Positions 33,951 to 45,170 of a stretch of 64,000 bases of DNA are shown here, in pieces. A program made the translations under genes and the position numbers. The notes beneath the pieces are model-generated. The model did not search any database. It was not told where the DNA came from and saw only the letters and a list, made by a program, of their open reading frames with translations. This DNA comes from Diphasiastrum complanatum (Eukaryota; Streptophyta; Lycopodiopsida; Lycopodiales; Lycopodiaceae): positions 27,000,995-27,064,994 of the forward strand of contig CM055113.1 of the NCBI GenBank assembly GCA_029204225.1, given 5' to 3'. Within the stretch, counting starts at the first letter, position 1. Each line of letters opens with the position of its first letter.

Positions 33951-34799
33951 TGATAAATTTTACAGTTTTAGGACAATAATGATTGTACTTTACAATCATA
34001 GAGAGTTATTGGTTGCTTAATCAATGGATCTATCGAGTTCTGCACATTAGATCTTGATCTAGATTCACTACACTTGGATTTAAGCAAGAGCAATGGATCA
34101 ACACATCATTAATTAGTGAGAGTGGCCTCACACATGTGGAGTACTGTCCACAGTATGGCCTGCACCTGAAACAACAAGTACAATCATCCTAGATAGCAAT
34201 CATTCATAGAAATCACAAGACAAATGACTAGAACCTCACAAAAGTGTAGAATGCAAAAGTCTCATCAATCTCATCAGCAAAATGATGATCCTTTTATGGA
34301 TCAAGTACATCCACGAGTTTGGTACAGTCCAGCAGGTCTTCACATGTGTGAAGAGTGCCACATCACTCAGATTTATCCATTTGATAAATCCTTGATTCTT
34401 ATCCAAAGTTGACCTTCTAGAATATGGCTAAATCCAAAGAGCTAGTCTTCTAAAATACAGGAATATTCCCTACAAAATAGGATCTAAGGAAAATGGTCAA
34501 CCTAATACTCTATACACACGTGTGAACATCCACTTGCCATGTGGGAGCATTTACTCATGCACATGCAAGTAAAAGCTAATTTCTAGGTGACTAGTCAACT
34601 TGACTAAAAACTAGCCATATCATGTTCTCACTAACTAGATTGATACAAAATCAATTTAGACATATACAAGCATGAAAAGTACATCCTTTCACACGTGGGA
34701 ACAAGCTCCACACGTGTGAAATTAGATCATCACATTATTCTAATGTTTGATCAATATTTACACTAACCAATGTCAAGTGAGAAGTGACAATTTTCAACA
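33951..34799 (-). mobile_element. Solo LTR of copia B family (849 bp), reverse orientation
   Basis: On the minus strand it starts TGTTGAAAATTGTCAC and ends AAAATTTATCA, like 15655-16515. ATTCC flanks it on both sides (33946-33950 and 34800-34804), a perfect 5-bp duplication. Joining the flanks gives CGGATTCCGAC, exactly the CACTA subterminal word found at 40219, which confirms the insertion. G-box palindromes occur at 34515-34524 and 34709-34718, with CACATGTG variants at about 34131 and 34341. Confidence 0.96.
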
Positions 34800-34804
34800 A
34801 TTCC

Positions 34805-35689
34805 GACGTCCCAAATTAGGTAGAAAAAAATAAAAAATGTGTAAAAAACACTGCGCGCATTTTTATTGGGCTGTTCATGGAGTTGAGTTCTTGGAGAAGC
34901 GTTGTTTGTGAATTGTTTTCAAAACAATATTTTTGAGGTGCATTCAACATTTGGATCAAACAACAAACTAAGCATGAGGTACTTTTCATTCTTAAACTAC
35001 TTTTCATTTTATATTTTATTGCATTTTTTCATGTCCATTATGAATGACAATACTTTATTGCATTGCTTTGTGCACATCAAAAATATCATTTAGATTTGTA
35101 TATATGAAATTGATTATTGTTTTGAAATCCGACATTGCACATGGTTTTAATTTCTTAGTTGGTTATTACGTCAATTTACATCTCTAAATTTGACATTGCA
35201 ATTTTTGAAAAAAGAACATTGCACATATAAAAGCAATGGCAATATAGCACGATCATTTGCAATAATAATATTTTCATAATATGAATCAATGTATTACAAA
35301 ATTAGTGCTTTAATGTCGCACGAGTCTTTCTAGATCGTTAATATTTAATGCTTGATCGTATTAAATTAAATAAAATGGACGTCATGATACAAAGCACATT
35401 AGTATGAATACAAAAACTAGTAATTACATTTGGAGGATGACCCTCGTTCTTTAGTTTGTCGACTAATGCGTCATACGATCCCTGTAGACATATTCGTATT
35501 CCTCCTTAATTGGCAAACGTCCATATTCCGCCAGCTATCCATGCATTCAATTTAAGTTGAAATTAATTTAGGGCTACATTGAAGTAGCTAGTCATAATGC
35601 ATATTTAAAAATAAAAGCCTATGGAATGAAAGATAAACTAAGGGTAGTGTAAGTTCACTTACCGTGCTTGCTTGCAATCCTGCCTTTCT
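34805..35689. other. CACTA left-arm non-coding sequence
   Basis: AT-rich sequence without a recognisable frame. A run near 34840 (AAAAAACACTGCGCGCATTTTTATTGGG) is followed by AT-rich DNA. Nothing specific can be assigned. Confidence 0.4.
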
Positions 35690-36250
35690 ACTTGAGCCCA
35701 ACCTAGAATTGCCTATCCCATGCTCCTAGTAGCCGCAACATCTTTCTAAATCTTGTATTTATCTGGTATTCGTTCATCCGCTTTTACATGGTTCCAATCG
35801 TTTCTTGAACACCAAGAGGGCCTGGATTGCCCGTCCCTATAAGCTCGTCGTGCCATATCATGACGATGCCTAATCCATAAGCTCATATGCTTATGAATTT
35901 CCTTCTCCTCGAATTTCTCTTCTTATTGGAATTCGTCACAAAGGGTACCAATAACCTGTCGTTCGACGACAGGTTGCTTGGACCATTTACTAAATAATAT
36001 GTCACCAAAATGGCATTGGCATAAAGAATAGAGTCAGTCCAAAACCATCCTCTCTTTTCTATTAGCAATTATATTGGCTTGAGGATCCACGCCATAATAA
36101 GGATTTCTGGATGACTCTTCGGTGGGGGCGGGAGCCGCGACCACTTTTGAGGGACCACCCTCATCTTGGCTAAGCATACTTTGCAGTTGTTTTTTCTGCT
36201 CAAGAGTTAATAATTTGTATAAATTTTTACAAAGTCTCTTGAGCTTTCAC
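35690..36250 (-). pseudogene. CACTA second ORF remnant (minus strand), family uncertain
   Basis: On the minus strand a frame runs LKRLCKNLYKLLTLEQKKQLQSML, then a Pro/Ala-rich piece and NRKERMVLD with stops. After a frame change it reads EIHKHMSLWIRHRHDMARRAYRDGQ and WNHVKADERIPDKYKI. It points away from the plus-strand transposase gene. Many plant CACTA elements have a second, TNPA-like or plant-transposase ORF, and this position fits, but I could not confirm the domain. Confidence 0.4.
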
Positions 36251-36954
36251 CATTACCTGACCCCGACATGATTACTACATTCATAAACATACAATACATT
36301 ATAATAAACCCTAATATATTGAAATGAAGTAGAAAAGAAAACCTATTACAGAACTTTAATGCATATTGGAGTGGGACTTTCATACCTATGTTTACAAAAG
36401 AAGAGAGATATGCGTGTAGAGCTCGAACTTGCACAAGATGCAAAAGAATCATATAAGCAACAATGTATCAGAATAGTACTATCTAAAAATTAAAACATTA
36501 GAATCATACAATAATTTTATGCTATTTGTGTTTTGTACTACGCAGTTTATCACAACAAGATGAATTACATTCAAATCAGTCTAGCGATGAAGACACTACT
36601 CAAGTTAACAGGGTAAGTAATAAACATGCATGTTTTCTTGTTCATAAAAACTTTGTTATTATAAGTTAAAATATTGTGCTAAAGTGACATGTACTTGATT
36701 TTTGTTTCTCGTAGAGAAATTATTTTCAAAATAAAATATAGTGCACATGCCTCAAGTGTGATGGACAAAAGATGCGTGAAAGACGCATTGTTGAAATTAT
36801 TTGTGAAAGTTTGGACGAAAAGAAAAAGGTCAACCATTGAATTTGGAAGACGTTGAGGTTTGTTAAGTTTATATGATTGTTTTTTATTATAATCTTCGTC
36901 AATCTATATATGTCACTTATGGAATTTTTTTCATGCGTGTAGCCAATACATTGA

Positions 36955-38610
36955 ATGCCATTCCACAGAGTTGATCCATCCATGTTTAGTTACAATCAAC
37001 GTCAAGTTTTAATAGACATGAGAAAACAAAGAATGAAACAAACTGAAGAGGCAAACACAATTGGAAAAGAGAATAATAAACTTGATTCTAATGATTATGA
37101 TGATGAGGTGCAACACGATGAAGCAATGCACAACATGTTTAAATCTTACTTTGAAACAAATGAGAATGATGATATGCATGCATCTTCTAATGAAAACGGA
37201 GATCACAAACAATTTGAGATGGATGAAGATGAGATTCTATTGAGCAAGGAGGCAGACACTCCTCTATATCCTGGAGCATCCATTTCGAGACTAGCTATGT
37301 CAATTCTTATTCTAAACCTTCAAGCAACATACAAATGGAGTGACCATAGCGTGACACCTTTATTTGGGTACTTAACGCATAACACAACTATTATACTCTA
37401 TAGCATACTTACATTAAGTTAATTTTTTTTCTTTTCTAACAACTCACATTGCTACATGCATGTCCAGAAGACCGTGTTCTATATAGAGGTGAGCGTTCAG
37501 AAAAGCTTCAATATCCAATGTGTAACTCTTCACGTTTTTGAGATGACGTACAAGGGGATAAAGTGCTACAAAAAGTGTTACAACATTTTTCAATTATCCC
37601 ACGATTGCAACGTTTATTTCGATGTAAATCTTTGGCACAACTAATGGAGCAGCATGTTAAAAATCGATCTACGGATGATGTGATGCGAGTACCAAGTGAT
37701 TCACTTGCATGGAAACATATTGAAGACCAATGGCCCAAGTTTAAAAACGAATCTCGTAATTTGAGATTTGGCCTTGCTATGGATGGCGTAAATCCTTTTA
37801 GCGTTCAAGTGTCAACTTGGTCCACATGGCCAGTTGTGCTCATTAATTATAACATACCTCCATAGTTGAGTATTAAAACAGGACACTTGTTATTGGCTTT
37901 ATTGATTCCAGGAAAGTACAAGGCCAAGAACATGGATGTGTATCTTGCACCTTTGGTCGATGAATTGTGCTATCATCTAAAGACCTTTACAACAACGGAA
38001 CTTTGTTGTTCATGGAATTCTAATGTGGAAGATGCATGACTACTCTGGTTTAAGCGAATGTCCAGGTATCTATATAATAAATCTAATCCGTTTTAGAGTT
38101 TAACGATTGAGTATATATAACTAAGCTTATGTTTAATTTGGTTTATGAACTATGCAAGTTTAACCACATCAGGTTACAACACATGTTATATTTGTGGACC
38201 ACTGATATAGCACAAATGTGTTAAAAAAAGTGGTGTGCAAAAATCATCGCAAATACTTGCTGCCTGATCATCCTTTTCAAAGGTTGAATAAGCAATTTTT
38301 TGGAGGGCAAGGAGATAATCCTCTAACTACACCACCACCCCCACGATGGGAGTAGCGGAATGGCATGGCGAATGGCTTAAACATCACGACGTTAATTCTT
38401 CATGGAATGAATCCATTGATGGTATGAAACGGTTGTCTATTTTTCATAAATTACCCTATTGGAGGAATTTATTGATAAACCATCTATTGGATCCTATGCA
38501 CATATTCAAAAATATCGGTGAATCCTTATGGAACCACATCATTGGCATAAAAGACAACTCTGTAGCTCGTAAAGATCTACAAGCGGCCGATGTGAAAAGA
38601 CCCTATTAGA
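36955..38610 (+). pseudogene. CACTA transposase TNP2 domain, broken
   Basis: The N-terminal part has a coiled/acidic region followed by DTPLYPGASISRLAMSILILNLQ and YKWSDHSVTPLFGYL, the pre-TNP2 block. After a broken segment it reads IIPRLQRLFRCKSLAQLMEQH, SRNLRFGLAMDGVNPF, STWPVVLINYNIPP, MDVYLAPLVDEL, and then MKRLSIFHKLPYWRNLLINHLLDPMHIFKNIGESLWNHIIGIKD, the TNP2 core. A TAG at about 37864 stands where Trp is expected after NIPP. Further stops occur at about 38037 and 38609. It would excise and reinsert the element in the nucleus. Intron-like breaks (AG before 36955; GT/AG near 38065-38340) suggest a multi-exon gene. Confidence 0.88.
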
Positions 38611-38705
38611 TTCAATACATCGAAGGTGGAGATGAGATTCTACCTAGCGTGCCGTAAATTCTTACAAAAGAGCAACTCTCATATGTTAAACATGTCATAA
38701 AACAA

Positions 38706-39270
38706 ATGAGAACTCCAACAGGCTATGCACATTTCTTATGCAAGTCATTTACCCAAGATGGTAAATTAAGTGAATTGAAATCACATGATTGGCATAAAAT
38801 GTTGCAATTCATACTTCCACTTTCTATTCGAGGTCTCTTCAACGATGACATACAAAATACGCTTTACAATTTGTCATCGATGATTAGGTTTGAACATTTT
38901 TTTAAGCACTTGTGTAAATATGTAATATTTCAATTTTTTAATGTGTTAAACAACCTAATGTACTATCAACTTTGCAGGTGGATTTCCTCAAAAGAAATAA
39001 AAAATAGTGAATTAAATTCCATGAAAATCCAAATGATCGAAATGGTATGTTTGTTGGAAAGAGATTTTTCAACTTCCTCTTTGGATATACAAGTTCATCT
39101 TCTAGTGCATTTGGTCGAAGAAGTATCAATCGCAGGACCTGTGCACATGAGATGGATGTTCTACCTTGAGCGCTTTATGAAAGTTTTGAAGGGCTTTGTG
39201 AGACAAAAGGCAAGGCCATAAGGTAGCACTGCAGAAAGTTGGCTTGTACAGGAATCTTTGTTTTATATCA
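38706..39270 (+). pseudogene. CACTA transposase DUF4218 region
   Basis: It reads LKSHDWHKMLQFILPLSIRGLF, then, after a probable intron (about 38888-38978, GT..AG), MIEMVCLLERDFSTSSLDIQVHLLVHLVEEVSIAGPVHMRWMFYLERFMKVLKGFVRQKARP. A TAA then replaces the usual Glu of the P-E-G-S-I motif (here P-stop-G-S-T), followed by AESWLVQESLFY. It is the part of the transposase C-terminal to TNP2. The same block recurs at 63060-63240 in the second CACTA relic. Confidence 0.88.
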
Positions 39271-39434
39271 CCAAAATAATTGGACAATTGCATCCTACAA
39301 GTCCAAAAATGTGGTGTGAAGAAGAAGATGAACGTGTTAAGGGTGAAGTACCACAAGGAAATGGTGTGCAAAAAAGACTTTCACCTTAATGAAAAGAAAA
39401 AATTGACACATTCATATTATATAATTGTGGACAA

Positions 39435-40148
39435 ATGGAAAAGTGGATTTCAAGGTATGAAGAAGCCAAAAAGGAAAGAAACATAACATTGAAACGAAGA
39501 AGAAATATCAATCGAAGAAGAAGGAGGGCATTGGAGAACGACGAACCTTTGGAGCCTTTACCTTCAAAATGCTGTCGTGAATGGGTTTTTGATACGATGC
39601 TAAAAGCATCCGAAAATGGAGAAGAAGTGACCAAATTAGAATCGGAATATGTTCGTGGATGTGGATGGAAGGTTAGTGTAATATTGTTTTTGTGAAGTTT
39701 TGTTTTTGTACTACTCAATATATGAATAGTATTTCTAATTACACACATTTTTTTTTTTGTGTTTTAGTATACATCATACACTGCCATGTGGGCATATGGA
39801 CACCATTACCATGTTGAGAGAGTTCACAACAAGCGATGTACATATGATTGTGGTATAATGGCCAACTTTCAACAAGAGAGTCGTTCTAGTGCGAGGGACC
39901 CTAATGTCATTTCGGGCGACCTAGACTATGTCGACACATTGCAACATATTTATGAAGTCGATTACGAGACTAATGACAAATACTTTATTTTTGACGTAAA
40001 ATGGTTTAAGGTCATCTATTGTGGAAGCAACGCCACGATTAGAAATGATAACTCAAAGTTTTTTCAAATCGACTCAACAAAATGTATATCGATGGACTCT
40101 CATGACACTTTAGTATTGCCACAACATTGCGAGCAAGTGAGACTCTGA
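39435..40148 (+). pseudogene. CACTA transposase C-terminal exons (basic linker and DUF4216)
   Basis: Exon part 1 (39435-39671) reads WISRYEEAKKER, a run of Arg/Lys, and EEVTKLESEYVRGCGWK. A GT..AG intron fits 39672-39767. Part 2 (39768-40148) reads AMWAYGHHYHVERVHNKRCTYDCGIMANFQ and YVDTLQHIYEVDYETNDKYFIFDVKWFKV, the DUF4216 pattern ('Y.G.L..I.El.Y....v.lFkC.WfD'). The frame is open over the whole exon. Confidence 0.85.
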
Positions 40149-40149
40149 A

Positions 40150-40445
40150 ATTTCGATGTCATTGGTGGACATGCCTTTTGGCTTGCCGACGTGGACGTCA
40201 GAATCTGACGTCCATCGGATTCCGACATCCACGTTTTCTTACACGTATTTTTAAAAAAAATTTTATAACAGGTCATATCCACGTCTGCAAGTATGTCGGA
40301 CTTCGACGTGCTTTTGAAAAATTGGTTGCCGCCCATATTTCCCGATCGCTAGACTCTGGTTTTTGGATTTTTTACTGGGACGTCGGACTTTGACGTGTCG
40401 GATTGTGACGGATTATGAAATTTTTGAGCATACGTCGGATGCCCA
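40150..40445. repeat. CACTA right subterminal repeat region
   Basis: Repeated, often palindromic words occur: GACGTGGACGTC, AGAATCTGACGTCCATCGGATTCCGAC, ATGTCGGACTTCGACGTG, ACGTCGGACTTTGACGTGTCGG, ACGTCGGATG. Related words occupy 33841-33945. Such clusters are the transposase-binding sites of CACTA elements; the binding here is inference from position. Confidence 0.7.
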
Positions 40446-40463
40446 TGTCAGAATCTACGCGAT

Positions 40464-41480
40464 ATGTTATTGCGAAGGTGTGGCAAAGGGCACAGAATTG
40501 CCGAGTGTTCTCAAAATGACGTGTATAACCCCTTTTGCCGAGAATGTGGATATAGACATTGCTACAAGAATTGTCCATTCAAGCTTGGAACCACTACTGC
40601 GCCCTTAAACTTTAGCTCAGTGCAACCAACACCAATTCCAAGAAGGACGCCACCAAAAAATACCATTTCCCACATTCCAGTGTTAGCGGTCACGCGAGCA
40701 TAGAAATGGAAGGAATCACCACCACCCTCATCAGTATCGATGACGGATGGTCAACCCTTAGTTGTAGGACCATATCTGAATGTGAGGGAAGAAGGAAGGC
40801 AATACCACAAGATACGTCATTGCATATAGAAGGAACAAGTCCAGGAAGCTGCATCAACAAGAAAAACCCCTGCAGATTCTCGCATTACTGAAGAACCAAC
40901 ACCACCAATGGGCTCACCATTGCAAACTGATCAAAATAACTATTTGCACCATCATGAACCACCCTTCCACATGGGGGAGCCTGAGGTTCCACATATAGGA
41001 GTGCTCACAAGCTTTCTCTCCAATCATGTGAACTTATCCCTCAGAAACTTACTATGGATTGCACCTCAAGCCAAGAGCATCCTAGCAGAATAGGCCAAAA
41101 TGGAACCATAACCAAAATCAGTAGTAGAAGAGGCCCTATATTGTGCGGGCTACGAAGGAACCATCAATGTCCTCCAAGTGGGAGTAGCATGGGAAAGTGA
41201 GCAGCATAACATCGTGCTCCCAATCAAGCACAAGAGATATGAGGACAAAGCTGTGGTAGTAGATGGAGGATCGGGTGTGTTGATCTCCACTACTTTGTAC
41301 CAGAAATGGGGTTTGCAAGTAGTAAGAGTAGAGGCCTACATTTTCCTGGATGACTTTAGTGGCTACAACCAAGTAAAAATAGTGCCAGAAGATCAGCACA
41401 AGACAGTGTTTGCCACCGAGTGGGAAACCTATGCCTACAAAGTGATGTCGTTTGGACTTTGCAATGTCACAAGCACCTTT
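40464..41480 (+). mobile_element. Ty3/gypsy relic 2, left half (gag knuckles, protease, RT start)
   Basis: It starts with two compact zinc knuckles (RCGKGHRIAEC and CRECGYRHCYKNC, 40478-40574) and a linker. The protease block is VVVDGGSGVLISTTLYQKWGL (about 41250-41313), whose D-G-G-S-G corresponds to the gypsy aspartyl active site. A deletion then joins it to RT (RVEAYIFLDDFSGYNQVKI, EWETYAYKVMSFGLCN). The RT frame is interrupted at 41480 by copia A and resumes at 47312. It is the same family as 1-1855. Confidence 0.85.
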
Positions 41481-41754
41481 AGTTAGAATTAAAGTTAGAC
41501 TCACTGTGTGACTGTAAGTGGGTCCTGTCAGTGGATAAGGATCAGTTGGCCTCGCCACGAGGCAAGTCGACGGGACACGTGTCCCGCCAACGGCAACCTG
41601 GGTCATGCATGGGTTGTTGAGTGAACAACTATATGTATAGTGTAATTTCATTTTGAGAAATACAGTTGCTATGTGAGCTTCCTGAGGAGAGTGATTTTTT
41701 GTCTGTGTTAATGTGTAGCATGATCTGTGTTCCTGTGCAAAGCAAATTCTAAGT
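41481..41754 (+). repeat. 5' LTR of copia A (274 bp)
   Basis: It starts AGTTAGAATT and ends AATTCTAAGT, an inverted terminal pair with one mismatch and without the canonical TG..CA. It contains a perfect 16-bp palindrome CGGGACACGTGTCCCG (41571-41586) around the G-box CACGTG, and a small hairpin CCTCGCCACGAGG just before it. Confidence 0.93.
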
Positions 41755-41767
41755 TGGTATCAGAGCC
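41755..41767 (+). other. primer-binding site of copia A
   Basis: TGGTATCAGAGCC abuts the LTR with no spacer. It is of the initiator tRNA-Met type. Confidence 0.96.
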
Positions 41768-43067
41768 GTACAGGGACTGTACAAAGTACAGTGTCATCAT
41801 TGAAGAGAGCTTCGGGAGAACTGTCTTCTGAGAGTTCGGGGTTTTACGGCAGGTTGAAGCCGGAAAGAGAAGCACTGGTACATGATTTCTAGTTTATAGA
41901 GGCTTGCTAAGCTCAGCAGAGGGATTATTAGTCTGTGCATAGCATCAGACAGGGAAAAATTTGGTGAAAAATTGACAATTTTGAAGCCAGCTGAAAATTG
42001 AAATCGAACTTGGGGTTACGGTTTTTTATACATAACTGGTGATTTCTTCGCTGTTTGTGCACCGTTTTGGATGCCCTAAGGACATGAAGGAAGCTAATCA
42101 CACTGTCAATCAGCGATGGAGAGATTCTGAGGTTTATGTCAGAGATTTGTCTCCAGACAGTTAACCTAGCAGATTTGCGGTAAAAAGGTGAAAAAGCCAC
42201 TTTGTCAAGTTGGGCTAAAATCACCATTTCTCCATGAAATTTCCTGATTGAACATTCTAAAGTCATGGATTCAATAGGGGGACCCTGCTCCAGGCCTCAG
42301 ATCGTGCTCAAAATGATCCACAAGAGAGCTTGATCTGATTTTTTTGAAGGAAGGGAGGCACGGCCGCAGGCAGGAAAGTTGCGGGCAGTTCGCGCACCCA
42401 ACGCGATGAAGAAATTAGTGTATCGAAAGTCTTAGCTTATGCAGGAGTTTGGTTCGATGCCTAGATGTACTTTGAACCTGTAGATGAGGTGTCAAGTGAA
42501 TCAACGGTCCAGAATCTGTGATGGGAGAGAAATTTGAACCACAAGATTTGGTTCAGCCATTAGATGAGCTTTAAATAGGGTCTTGAAGAATTGAAGTGCA
42601 TTCTAACCTTCAACTTCATTAAAAATTTTCATACTGAAAGCTGAGTTGGGTCCCTTCACAAGCGAGGAGTGAAGTTTCTTCAAAGTGAAGAAACAGTTCA
42701 AAAGCTAGAAAAGTCCCTATTTTTGGGTCCTTTGCCCGTTTTGACCCAAACGAAAGGCTATAACTTTCAAACGAAGGGCACCCGGACTGTACCTGCAAGT
42801 ACGGTACAACAAAACAGAGCGGTTGCAGCAGAGAAAGTGTTCGGAGTATGCCAGAAGTAGTTTCACCATTACACTGGGCACGTTGTTGGGAATTGACGAC
42901 TGAGTGCATTTCGGAAGGCGACGCCGATTTGGCTTTCAAATTGGTGGAAAAGCGGCGAGTGGCCTGGTAAGAAAAAAAGTGCAAGTCATTTTTTTCAAAT
43001 TCTGACATCACTGTTGGCCTCGACATACTGTTCTTAGCCTAAGGCAAAAGTTTTAAGCAGTTTTGCG

Positions 43068-45170
43068 ATGGCAAACATGGGAGAGTCCATTTTGATTGAA
43101 AGTAGCAAATTGGACAGGATTTTCAACTATGCAGTGTGGAAATTCAAAATGAAAAACATACTGATGGAGAAAGATGTTTGAGAAGTCATCACAGGTGATG
43201 AGAGAAGGCCGCCAAATGAAGTAGACATCAAAGTGTTCGACAAAAAGATGAGGAAAGCTTTGACCTTCATTAACTTGTCAGTGAAGGATCACATCATTAC
43301 CCACATTTGTGATGCTATTACACCCAGACAGGCATGGGATGTGCTAAAGGAGCAGTTCGACACGTCAAATCCGTCAAGAATCATGTTTCTGAAGTCAAAG
43401 CTGAATAGTATCCGCATGGAGCAAGGAGAGCACATTCAGACGTACATGACCAGAATCAAGACAATGAGAGATGAACTGCATTCTATTGGAGAACGTATAC
43501 GTGATGTGGAGCTGGTGCATAATGCATTATGCGGCATTGTAGAACCCTATCAGATGTTTGTGAGCGAAATAGCATCAAGAGAAAGATTGCCAACCTTTGA
43601 CGAGCTCATAAGAATCTTGATGCAGGAAGAGCAACGACGAGAAATGGTGAAAGCTAGACGACAAAATATTGATGATCAGGCACTTGCAACACGCCAAAAA
43701 CAAGGCAAAGGCAAGGGCAAGAAGAAGACTAAACAGCAATTTGCCAAGTCTCAGGAGGATGAGGGATCTTCCAGCAAAACTAAGAAGAAAGACAAGTGCT
43801 TCCATTGTGGTAAAAAGGGCCACTGGAAGAGTGAATGTCGCAAATTCCTGGCGGAACAAGGCAAGGGAAAACCAAAACAAGCAGACAACCTTGTCGATGA
43901 AGGTGAGATTGAAGACTCTAGCATCTTCATATCTGCATTGTCATCTAATCAAGATGATCAAGCATGGTATATTGACTCAGGAGCCATAAGACACATGACA
44001 GGTAACAAAAACTGGTTCAGTAGTTTGAAGGCATTGGATAATGGAACATCTGTTTCACAAGCAAATGGTGAGGTGTGCATGATCAAGGGGATAGGCACAG
44101 TTTCAATCCAACTGCCTGATGACAAAAGCAGGATGATCAGGGAGGTACTTTACGTACCAGGTTTGAAGAAAAATCTTCTTTCTGTTGGAGTCATTACTGA
44201 TCAAAAGTTGAAAGTAGAATTCACCCATGATCGTTGCTTTGTGAAGGATGTGAACCAAAAGTTCAAAGTTAATGCGAATGGAGTAAGAGAGCCCAATACA
44301 AAATTGTACAGGTTGAATGCCACAATCAAGGGGCAACATGGACTTGTGTCATCCGTTCCTTCGCAAACTGAGTTGTGGCACAAGAGGCTTGGTCACTTGA
44401 ACTTGGGAAGCCTCAGTTTGATGAGAAAATTGGATATGGTAACAGGACTGCCTACAATAGAAGATCACTTGAAATTGATGTGCAAATCTTGTATATATGG
44501 GAAGCAGCATCGAGAGAAGTTCAATAAAGGGGGTGTTGCAAGAGCAAAGAACATCCTGGATTTAATCCACACAGATTTATGCGGGCCCATAAGGACCGTG
44601 TCCTTAGGAAAAGCCTTCTATTTCATGACCTTTATCGATGATATGTCATGTAAGACGTGGATCTACTTCTTGAAGAAGAAATCAGATGCTTTTGATAACT
44701 TCAAGAACTTCAAAAACTTGGTCGAAAATCAGACAGGTAAGAAGATCAAAGTCCTAAGATCAGATAGTGGAGGTGAGTATAAGTCTAATGACTTCAATGA
44801 TCTTTGTGATCAATGTGGGATTAAAAGACAATTTACGCAAGCTCATACTCCTGCTCTCAATGGTGTAGCTGAGCGCAAAAATCGTACGATTGTGGAAAGT
44901 GCCAGATCTATGCTAGCTGAGATGAAATTACCAAAAGATTTTTGGTCAGAAGCATGTAGCACGGCAGTTTATCTTCAAAATAGAAGTCCTACCATTACCA
45001 TACCAAAAATTACACCTGAGGAAGCATTCACAAATAAGAAGCCAAAGGTGAACCACTTGCGAATCTTTGGATGTAAGGCCTTTGTACATAATCCTAAGGA
45101 AGAAAGACGTAAACTTGATGTAAAAGCTATCAAGTGCATATTCCTAGGATATGATGATCGCTATAGATGA
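43068..45170 (+). pseudogene. copia A Gag-protease-integrase polyprotein (one stop in gag)
   Basis: The likely start is ATG 43068 (MANMGESILIESSKLD..). TGA at 43179-43181 interrupts KDV-stop-EVITGDE, where Trp is usual (TGG to TGA). From 43233 the frame is open for 645 residues. Numbered from there: Gag (ARQAWDVLKEQF-like block, MEQGEHIQTYMTRI), knuckle CFHCGKKGHWKSEC (189-202), and protease WYIDSGAIRHMT (245-256; the usual T-S after DSGA is I-R). Then come GAG-pre-integrase ELWHKRLGHLN (380-390) and the integrase catalytic triad D448, D511 and E547, with the expected 35-residue D-E spacing. The C-terminal block ends FLGYDDRYR, then stops. The integrase chemistry looks intact. Confidence 0.93.

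Larger units (their letters stand above)
33841..40455 (+). mobile_element. CACTA (En/Spm-type) DNA transposon relic
   Basis: The plus-strand transposase gene has TNP2 (about 36955-38610), DUF4218 (about 38706-39270), a basic linker exon and DUF4216 (39786-40148). Both outer parts are rich in short GTCCGAC / GACGTC / CATCGGATTCCGAC words (33841-33945, 34800-34812, 40150-40445), typical of CACTA subterminal repeats. I could not fix CACTA...TAGTG termini. A reverse solo LTR of the B family is inserted in the left arm. The right neighbour is a gypsy gag relic. Confidence 0.75.

Noticed and set aside
39672-39767. Frameshift between the CACTA linker exon and DUF4216
   Set aside because: GT and AG borders with an AT-rich middle and a T-rich 3' end fit an intron better than a mutation.
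33841-40455. Exact CACTA...TAGTG terminal inverted repeats
   Set aside because: I looked at both ends and found only loosely similar words (GATGTCTGACGT and GATTCTGACATG). The ends may be lost or rearranged, since the two flanks belong to different host elements.
41136-41651. 171-codon minus-strand frame
   Set aside because: It is antisense to gypsy protease/RT and runs into the copia A LTR; it is a shadow frame.
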